From NCBI GenBank assembly GCA_025210575.1, contig JAOARK010000058.1:1-6060 (forward strand): a stretch of 6,060 bases of DNA. Direction: 5' to 3'. Position numbers and translations under genes: made by a program. Source of the DNA: Schleiferiaceae bacterium. GTDB taxonomy: Bacteria > Bacteroidota > Bacteroidia > Flavobacteriales > Schleiferiaceae. The notes below the pieces were generated by a model that was given only the letters and a program-made list of their open reading frames with translations, ran no database searches and had not been told where the DNA came from. Numbering within the stretch: the first letter of the stretch is position 1; every line of letters starts with the position of its first letter. Positions 1 through 4,641 of this stretch are shown piece by piece.

Positions 1-725
1 CACTAAACGCTCAAGAAAAAAATGAGGTTACACAAACGATTATTGAAGCTACAGACGGTCGTGTGCCTGGGGTTTTAGGAATAGGAGGTAACGATACTCA
101 ATCGATAATCGACTCTATTCAATCTGCAAATTTAGAAGGGATAGAAGCTATTCTATCTGTTTCGCCTTACTACAACAAACCTACACAAGAGGGTATTTAT
201 CAGCATTACAAAGCTCTAGCTAAAGTTTCACCGAATCCGATCATCGTATATAATGTGCCGGGAAGAACTTCTTCTAACGTAACTGCAGCAACAACACTAA
301 GATTAGCAAACGATTTTGAAAAGATTGCGGCTGTTAAAGAAGCAAGTGGTGATCTGACGCAGATCATGGAAATTGTCAACAACAGGCCTGAAGGATTTTT
401 AGTGTTGAGCGGTGATGATAATTTAACATTCCCTATGCTGGCTTTAGGCTGTGATGGAGTAATCAGTGTATCTGGACAAGCATTCCCTCGTATTTTCTCA
501 GGAATGGTACGTGATGCCTTAAACGGCTTCATTGAAAAAGCACGTCCTGCGCACTATGAACTGTTCCATTTCACCAATTTATTGTTTGCAGAAGGTAATC
601 CTGGAGGAATTAAAGCGTCTTTAAAAGTATTAGGGGTTTGCGATGATCATTTACGTTTACCTTTATGGCCAATAAGCGAAGAGCTTTATTCGCAAATTGA
701 AAATGAAGTAAAAAGAATTCAATAA
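1..725 (+). CDS. dapA: 4-hydroxy-tetrahydrodipicolinate synthase DapA (5'-truncated by window edge)
   Basis: Class I aldolase that condenses pyruvate with L-aspartate-4-semialdehyde in the cytoplasm, the first committed step of diaminopimelate/lysine synthesis. The frame is open from base 3, so the gene starts upstream of the window; the GTG at 63 is internal, because the 20 codons before it align without gaps to DapA. About 240 residues are visible and roughly 50 N-terminal residues, including the GTTGE pyruvate-binding loop, are missing. Counting from base 3, visible motifs are SPYYNKP (about 54-60), VYNVPGRT with the catalytic Tyr at about 83 and the substrate Arg at about 88, and AAVKEASGDL with the Schiff-base Lys at about 112 (codon 336-338). 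LSGDD and GVISV follow as expected. Residues matching the E. coli lysine-inhibition site H53, H56 and E84 are Ala, Lys and Ser, so feedback inhibition by lysine is doubtful. The stop TAA (723-725) is 2 nt before the ferritin ATG, implying co-transcription. Confidence 0.97.
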   Translation, partial: LNAQEKNEVTQTIIEATDGRVPGVLGIGGNDTQSIIDSIQSANLEGIEAILSVSPYYNKPTQEGIYQHYKALAKVSPNPIIVYNVPGRTSSNVTAATTLRLANDFEKIAAVKEASGDLTQIMEIVNNRPEGFLVLSGDDNLTFPMLALGCDGVISVSGQAFPRIFSGMVRDALNGFIEKARPAHYELFHFTNLLFAEGNPGGIKASLKVLGVCDDHLRLPLWPISEELYSQIENEVKRIQ

Positions 726-727
726 AT

Positions 728-1237
728 ATGTTATCAAAGACGATCGAAAAAGCGCTGAACAATCAGCTGAAAATAGAAGCCTACTCTTCTCACGTATACT
801 TGGCAATGGCATCTTGGGCAGAAAACCAAGGTTTTCCGGGGATTGCTAATTTCTTATACTCGCATAGCGATGAGGAAAGAATGCACATGTTGAAATTAGT
901 ACGTTACATCAACGAAAGAGGAGGAAGTGCTGTAATTCCAGAACTAGAAAAACCCAGTGTTTCTTTTGATGGGATTACCCAATTATTTGAGTCTTTATTA
1001 GAGCATGAAAAAAACGTTACTGTTTCTATTAATGAGGTGGTACATGAATGTCTAGAAGAAAAAGACTACAGCACACATAATTTCATGCAATGGTATGTAG
1101 CAGAGCAATTAGAAGAAGAAGCTTTAGCACACGATATTATTGACAAATTGAAATTGATTGGAGGTAACGCTGGAGGGTTGTATATGTTCGACCGTGATGT
1201 AGCTACCTTCCATCAAAATATTGGAAACGGAGAGTAA
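728..1237 (+). CDS. ftnA: Bacterial non-heme ferritin (FtnA type)
   Basis: Iron-storage protein expected to form a 24-subunit shell that oxidises Fe(II) and stores ferric mineral in the cytoplasm. The 169-residue length is usual for bacterial FtnA, and the four-helix bundle can be followed through the sequence. Every ferroxidase ligand falls at the E. coli FtnA position: E17, E50, H53, E94 and Q127 (sites A/B), E49, E126, E129 and E130 (third iron site), plus Y24 and W122. There is no haem-binding Met in the bacterioferritin position, so this is a ferritin and not a Bfr; it is too long and lacks the layout of a Dps. It starts 2 nt after the dapA stop (TAA-at-ATG) with no evident Shine-Dalgarno sequence, so it probably depends on dapA transcription and perhaps on translational coupling. 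An intrinsic terminator follows 5 nt after the stop. I see no promoter of the TAnnTTTG type just upstream. Confidence 0.97.
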   Translation: MLSKTIEKALNNQLKIEAYSSHVYLAMASWAENQGFPGIANFLYSHSDEERMHMLKLVRYINERGGSAVIPELEKPSVSFDGITQLFESLLEHEKNVTVSINEVVHECLEEKDYSTHNFMQWYVAEQLEEEALAHDIIDKLKLIGGNAGGLYMFDRDVATFHQNIGNGE

Positions 1238-1242
1238 ATATT

Positions 1243-1269
1243 AAAGCCGCTGTTAAGCGGCTTTTTTTT
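1243..1269 (+). terminator. Rho-independent terminator after ferritin
   Basis: A perfect 8-bp stem, AAAGCCGC (1243-1250) with GCGGCTTT (1257-1264), closes a 6-nt TGTTAA loop and runs into eight consecutive T (1262-1269). It begins 5 nt after the ferritin stop and should end the dapA-ftnA transcript. On the minus strand the structure has no good T-tract, so it is one-directional. Confidence 0.93.
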
Positions 1270-1337
1270 GCAAATACTAAAACCTTTTGGTTTGCGTTTC
1301 CCCATTGTTTATTCACAATTCACCCTTAAAAAACATA

Positions 1338-1368
1338 TTTCATTATATCGAAAATCAGATTAGTTTTG
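1338..1368 (+). promoter_or_regulatory. Candidate Bacteroidota-type promoter for the bamD operon
   Basis: TAGTTTTG at 1361-1368 matches the Bacteroidota -7 consensus TAnnTTTG exactly. TTTC at 1338-1341 is a one-mismatch version of the -33 TTTG element, separated from the -7 box by 19 nt, within the spacing known for this phylum. It lies between the ferritin terminator and bamD, where a promoter is needed. Transcription would start near 1374, leaving only about 6-7 nt before the bamD ATG at 1381. The -33 half is imperfect, so this is a prediction only. Confidence 0.55.
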
Positions 1369-1380
1369 CCGGTTGTTAAA

Positions 1381-2181
1381 ATGAAGCGATTTATCTACAT
1401 AATTGTATTGGTTTTAGGCCTAAGTTCTTGCGATGAATACACGAAGATTCAGAAAAGCACGGACTTAGATTACAAGCTAGAAATGGCTATAAAGTACTAC
1501 GAAACCGAAAAGTACACTAAGGCTTATCCTTTATTAGATGAATTATTGACGTTGTATAGAGGTACCCATAAGCAGCAAGATGTATACTATTACTATGCTA
1601 TGTGCTTATATAAAATGGGAGATTACATTTTAGCATCGTATCATTTTAAAACCTTGTACCAAACATTTCCAAACCACCCCAATGCAGAGGATGCGGCATT
1701 CATGACAGCTTTCTGCTATTACCTAGAAACACCTAAGTACAGTTTGGATCAAGCATACACGTATAAGGCAATCAACGAAATTCAATTGTTTGTAAATACC
1801 CATCCAGGCAGTCAGCGCTTGGATGAGTGTAACATGTTGATGGAAGAGCTGAGAACGAAACTGGAAGAAAAATCTTTCGGCATTGCGAAGGGATATTACA
1901 GAACTGAACGCTATCAGTCAGCAGTATTGGCTTTTTCGCATACGTTAACAGACTTTCCTGATAGTGAGCATAGAGAAGAGGCAATGTTCTTAAGATTAGA
2001 TGCCGCATATGAGCTCGCGATGAAGAGTATCAGCTCTAAGCAATTGCAACGATTTAAAGAAGCGCGCACCGCTTATTATGATTTTATAGATTTGTTTCCT
2101 GAAACTGAGTACAAAAAGGACGCAGATAAGATATACCAAAAGATAGTTTTGGAACTAGAAAAGTTTAATGTAAAGGCCTAA
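1381..2181 (+). CDS. bamD: Outer membrane protein assembly factor BamD (lipoprotein, TPR-like)
   Basis: Lipoprotein component of the BAM complex, which with BamA inserts beta-barrel proteins into the outer membrane. The ATG at 1381 was chosen over an in-frame TTG at 1366 because it places a standard lipoprotein signal at the N-terminus: M-K-R, a hydrophobic stretch (residues 4-14), then the lipobox LSSC with the lipidated Cys at residue 17. The TTG also lies in the putative -7 promoter element. The 266-residue product has about 250 mature residues, the usual BamD size, and is made of helical TPR-like hairpins: approximately 31-60 (EMAIKYYETEKYTKAYPLL), 67-100 (YYYAMCLYKMGDY, then FPNHP), 103-140, 165-195 (YYRTERYQSAVLAF, then FPDSEH) and 200-240. 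The repeated FP-N/D-x-E/P turns between units are typical of the family. The residues after the Cys are Asp-Glu, discussed under findings. It is the first gene of the operon, with rpoZ 2 nt downstream. Confidence 0.95.
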   Translation: MKRFIYIIVLVLGLSSCDEYTKIQKSTDLDYKLEMAIKYYETEKYTKAYPLLDELLTLYRGTHKQQDVYYYYAMCLYKMGDYILASYHFKTLYQTFPNHPNAEDAAFMTAFCYYLETPKYSLDQAYTYKAINEIQLFVNTHPGSQRLDECNMLMEELRTKLEEKSFGIAKGYYRTERYQSAVLAFSHTLTDFPDSEHREEAMFLRLDAAYELAMKSISSKQLQRFKEARTAYYDFIDLFPETEYKKDADKIYQKIVLELEKFNVKA

Positions 2182-2183
2182 AA

Positions 2184-2507
2184 ATGGACTATAAAAACGC
2201 AACAGCAGCAAAAACCACTGAAACGCAAAACCCAAATTCGTTAGATGCACAAACGAACAACATTTACGAAGCAGTGGCACTTATTGGTAAGAGATCTGAG
2301 CAGATCAACGATACCATTAGAGAGGAGCTACATGCTAAATTGCAGGAATTTGCATCGCATACAGAAAACTTAGAAGAGATTTTTGAGAACAAAGAGCAGA
2401 TTGAAATTTCTAAGTTTTACGAAAACTTACCTAAGCCAAATGCATTGGCTACAGAAGAGTGGAAGAATGGCGAGATCTATATTCGCTATCCAGAAACTGA
2501 AAAGTAA
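2184..2507 (+). CDS. rpoZ: RNA polymerase omega subunit, Bacteroidota type (RpoZ/Rpb6 family)
   Basis: Small RNA polymerase subunit that binds the C-terminal region of beta-prime and aids enzyme assembly; in other bacteria it also forms part of a ppGpp site. The product is 107 residues. A polar low-complexity leader (about 1-24, rich in Thr, Asn, Ala and Gln) precedes the conserved Rpb6/omega helix NIYEAVALIGKRSEQIN (26-42). Next is a phylum-specific acidic segment (NLEEIFENKEQIE, 62-74), and then LPKPNALATEEW (82-93), which corresponds to the conserved ALREIEEG-like helix of E. coli omega. Overall similarity to E. coli omega is low, so the call rests on the flavobacterial form of the protein and on its usual position between bamD and coaBC. 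An AAAGG (2172-2176), 7 nt before the ATG and inside the last bamD codons, is a plausible ribosome-binding site, uncommon in this window. coaBC begins 3 nt after the stop. Confidence 0.92.
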   Translation: MDYKNATAAKTTETQNPNSLDAQTNNIYEAVALIGKRSEQINDTIREELHAKLQEFASHTENLEEIFENKEQIEISKFYENLPKPNALATEEWKNGEIYIRYPETEK

Positions 2508-2510
2508 AAC

Positions 2511-3713
2511 ATGCTGAAAGGCAAAAACATACTCTTAGGCATTAGTGCCAGTATAGCGGCTTACAAAGCCGCTTTTTTGGTTCGTCTTTTTATTAAAGAA
2601 GGGGCAAATGTAAAGGTGGTTATCACCGATGCAGCAAAAGAGTTTGTTACACCTTTAACGCTTGCAACGCTTTCTAAAAACCCAGTTTTATCTGAGTTTA
2701 TTGAAAACCCAGATGAAGGCACTTGGACCAATCATGTAGAGTTAGGCCTTTGGGCTGACTATATGATTATAGCTCCAGCAACTGCAAATACACTTGCTAA
2801 AATGGCGAATGGTGTTTGCGATAATTTGCTTTTAGCGACTTATCTGTCCGCTAAATGCCCTGTATTTGTTGCTCCTGCTATGGATCTAGATATGTACAAA
2901 CATGGGAGCACTAAAGATAGTTTAGCAAAGCTTGAAGACTTTGGTAACTTAGTTGTTCCGGCTGGTTCAGGCGAGTTAGCTAGTGGTTTAGAAGGAGAAG
3001 GAAGAATGGCGGAACCCGAAGAAATTGTCTCTTTTTTAGAATCATATGTACGGGCAAAAAGTCCACTTCTTGGGAAGAACGTCTTAATAAATGCGGGGCC
3101 AACCTATGAGAAGATTGATGACGTTAGATTCATCGGAAATTTTAGTAGCGGCAAGATGGGAATCGCTATTGCGGATGCTGCATTTGAATTAGGCGCGAAC
3201 GTACATTTAGTCTTGGGTCCTTCAAATCTAAAGCCTTTGCACTCTGAAATAAAGCTCACCCCAGTGGTAAGCGCATCAGATATGCTAGAAGCTTGCGGAA
3301 AAGGTTTTGAGAATGTTGATTATGCTATTCTGAGCGCTGCTGTTGCAGACTATACACCCATAACTAAAGCTGAAGGGAAGATCAAGAAAAAGACAGAAGA
3401 GCTCTCTATTGATCTAACTAAAACTCAAGATATTCTTCAAACTTTGGGAAGTTTGAAAAAAGACAACCAAACTCTGGTTGGATTTGCACTTGAGACTGAA
3501 AATGAAGAAGAATATGCAAAAGGAAAGCTGCACAAGAAAAATGCAGATTTCATCGTTTTAAATTCTTTACAAGACAAAGGTGCTGGATTTGGAACGGACA
3601 CCAATAAGGTGAGTATTTTTAGCAGAAAAGGAAATAGAGTTGATTCTGAACTATTAAGTAAAATGGAAATTGCACAACTCATTTGGAAAACGATAACAAC
3701 CACGAATGACTAA
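2511..3713 (+). CDS. coaBC: Bifunctional phosphopantothenoylcysteine decarboxylase / phosphopantothenate--cysteine ligase CoaBC
   Basis: Carries two consecutive steps of coenzyme A synthesis: the CoaB domain joins 4'-phosphopantothenate to cysteine using CTP, and the FMN-dependent CoaC domain decarboxylates the product to 4'-phosphopantetheine. At 400 residues it is full length. CoaC spans about 1-180, with an FMN-binding start (GISASIAAYKAA, 10-21), the active-site His75 in TNHVELGLWAD, and APATANTLAKMANG (88-101). CoaB spans about 187-400, with INAGPT (193-198), VRFIGNFSSGKMG carrying N210, AAVADYTP (276-283) and the catalytic KIKK lysine at 290 (E. coli K289). Two CoaC positions differ from E. 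coli: the PAMN motif is PAMD (D125), and the flap Cys158 is Ser158 in ELASGLEGEGRM. The last 8 nt overlap the next gene (ATGACTAA), which suggests translational coupling. A terminator-like hairpin lies in codons 15-23. Confidence 0.97.
   Translation: MLKGKNILLGISASIAAYKAAFLVRLFIKEGANVKVVITDAAKEFVTPLTLATLSKNPVLSEFIENPDEGTWTNHVELGLWADYMIIAPATANTLAKMANGVCDNLLLATYLSAKCPVFVAPAMDLDMYKHGSTKDSLAKLEDFGNLVVPAGSGELASGLEGEGRMAEPEEIVSFLESYVRAKSPLLGKNVLINAGPTYEKIDDVRFIGNFSSGKMGIAIADAAFELGANVHLVLGPSNLKPLHSEIKLTPVVSASDMLEACGKGFENVDYAILSAAVADYTPITKAEGKIKKKTEELSIDLTKTQDILQTLGSLKKDNQTLVGFALETENEEEYAKGKLHKKNADFIVLNSLQDKGAGFGTDTNKVSIFSRKGNRVDSELLSKMEIAQLIWKTITTTND
2555..2578 (+). terminator. Terminator-like hairpin inside the start of coaBC (possible attenuator)
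   Basis: AGCGGCTT (2555-2562) and AAGCCGCT (2566-2573) form a perfect 8-bp stem around a 3-nt ACA loop, followed directly by a run of six T (2573-2578). This is the form of an intrinsic terminator, but it lies 44 nt after the coaBC ATG and encodes the conserved FMN-site segment IAAYKAAF. Translating ribosomes should melt it, so any termination would occur only on poorly translated transcripts. The structure is seen directly; a regulatory role is inferred. Confidence 0.35.
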
Positions 3714-4608
3714 ATATTTTCTAAGCCTAATCACTGGCTTATTTTTTTCAACATTATGCCATAGCCAAGAACTGAATGCTACAGTTCAGATCTTACACCC
3801 TTCATTACAAATGTCTAATCAAGAGCTGGTGCCTAATATGCAAAAGGCATTAGAGAACTTGATCAATTTTACGGCTTGGACCAATGAGTTTTATGAAGTA
3901 GAAGAAAGAATAGAATGTTCTTTCATTTTGACATTAGACGCTGCAAACGGAACAAATTATTCTGGATCACTTCAAGTGAGCTATTCTAGACCTGTGTTTA
4001 ATTCCAATTATAAATCACCGGTACTCAATTATATTGATAATGACGTTGACTTCACCTATATAGAGAATCAACCTTTAGAATATGTAGAGAATCAAAACGC
4101 CTCTAACACAGTTTCATTAGTTTCATTTTTCGCATATATAATTATTGGTTTAGATAAGGATACCTATGCGCTCAATGGTGGTCAGCAGTATTTATTAAAA
4201 GCGCAAAACATTGTAAACCTCGCACAAAGCACGAACAATAAAGGTTGGAAAAGCTTTGATGGAAGCAAAAACCGCTTTTGGTTAATTGACAATATCCTAA
4301 ACACAGGATTTAGTGAGATACGCGATTGTTATTACAACTATCACCGTCAAGGGTTAGATCTAATGTATGATGAGACCAAACAGGCCAATGCAAAAAAGAC
4401 CATTAGTCAATCGGTAATAGCGTTACAAAACATTTATCAAAAACGTCCTAATGCCTTTATTCTTCAAGTGTTCTTCGATGCTAAAAGTGATGAGATCGTG
4501 AACATATTCAAAGGTGGACCTTCTATGGATACAGGTAATCTCGTGAATGTGCTAAAGCAAATTGACGCAGGTAGAAATACCAAGTACGATGCGATAAATA
4601 AGCGCTAA
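3706..4608 (+). CDS. DUF4835 family exported protein (possibly the type IX secretion protein called PorD)
   Basis: A 300-residue protein of the Bacteroidota-specific DUF4835 family. From memory, some genomes name this family PorD and link it to type IX secretion; I cannot confirm that here, and biochemical function is unknown. It has a Sec signal peptide: M-T-K, a hydrophobic core (about 4-17), then CHS before a likely cleavage between S20 and Q21. The preceding residues STLC do not make a good lipobox, so it is probably not a lipoprotein. Family features seen include TAWTNEFYEVEERI (56-69), GSLQVSYSRPVFNSNY (87-102), PVLNYIDNDVDF (105-116), FFAYIIIGLD (141-150), YHRQGLDLMY (212-221) and KGGPSMDT (269-276). 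No transmembrane segment is evident after the signal, so a periplasmic or outer-membrane-associated location is likely. Its ATG lies inside the 3' end of coaBC (8-nt overlap), and a terminator-like hairpin covers codons 6-15. recN starts 33 nt downstream. Confidence 0.88.
   Translation: MTKYFLSLITGLFFSTLCHSQELNATVQILHPSLQMSNQELVPNMQKALENLINFTAWTNEFYEVEERIECSFILTLDAANGTNYSGSLQVSYSRPVFNSNYKSPVLNYIDNDVDFTYIENQPLEYVENQNASNTVSLVSFFAYIIIGLDKDTYALNGGQQYLLKAQNIVNLAQSTNNKGWKSFDGSKNRFWLIDNILNTGFSEIRDCYYNYHRQGLDLMYDETKQANAKKTISQSVIALQNIYQKRPNAFILQVFFDAKSDEIVNIFKGGPSMDTGNLVNVLKQIDAGRNTKYDAINKR
3722..3748 (+). terminator. Terminator-like hairpin inside the start of the DUF4835 gene (possible attenuator)
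   Basis: TAAGCC (3722-3727) and GGCTTA (3736-3741) pair perfectly over 6 bp around an 8-nt loop, followed directly by seven T (3742-3748). It begins 16 nt after the DUF4835 ATG and 8 nt after the coaBC stop, so a ribosome finishing coaBC would cover part of the 5' arm. The T-tract encodes Phe-Phe of the signal peptide, which may be its only reason for being there. The stem is shorter than that of the ferritin terminator, so termination would be weaker. Confidence 0.3.
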
Positions 4609-4612
4609 TTCT

Positions 4613-4625
4613 GCTTAATTTAAGC
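4613..4625. repeat. 13-nt palindrome in the gap before recN
   Basis: GCTTAA (4613-4618), one central T, and TTAAGC (4620-4625) make a perfect inverted repeat inside the 33-nt gap between the DUF4835 stop and the recN ATG, 16 nt before that ATG. It could be an operator-like site or a weak 5-bp hairpin. There is no T-tract after it, so it is not a terminator, and it does not match the E. coli LexA box. Confidence 0.35.
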
Positions 4626-4641
4626 CACAGAAAACAAATTT

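Noticed and set aside
206..532. Minus-strand open frame opposite dapA
   Set aside because: It is antisense to a clearly coding region with conserved catalytic motifs and resembles no family. The same holds for minus-strand frames at 1772-2008 and 3437-3703.
652..659. TACGTTTA in dapA as a promoter for ferritin
   Set aside because: It misses the final G of TAnnTTTG and has no -33 element at proper spacing.
63..725. GTG at 63 as the start of a short DapA
   Set aside because: The frame is open back to base 3 and the upstream codons align with DapA, so the true start is outside the window.
1270..1319. Small hairpins after the ferritin terminator (GCAAA/TTTGC and AAACC/GGTTT at 1270-1295; ATTGT/ACAAT at 1304-1319)
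   Set aside because: Stems are only 5 bp, AT-rich and mutually competing; not enough to call an RNA or a riboswitch.
1366..1380. TTG at 1366 as the bamD start
   Set aside because: It adds five residues before a standard lipoprotein signal and overlaps the putative -7 element; the ATG at 1381 fits better.
1414..1423. 10-nt palindrome TTAGGCCTAA in the bamD signal-peptide codons
   Set aside because: It has no loop and no T-tract and is short enough to occur by chance.
3751..3767. Cys18 of the DUF4835 protein as a lipidation site
   Set aside because: The residues before it (Ser-Thr-Leu) do not form a lipobox; cleavage after CHS by signal peptidase I is more likely.
4611..4630. CTG...CAG arrangement before recN as a LexA (SOS) box
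   Set aside because: The spacing and flanking bases do not match CTGT-N8-ACAG, and there is no sign of LexA in the window.
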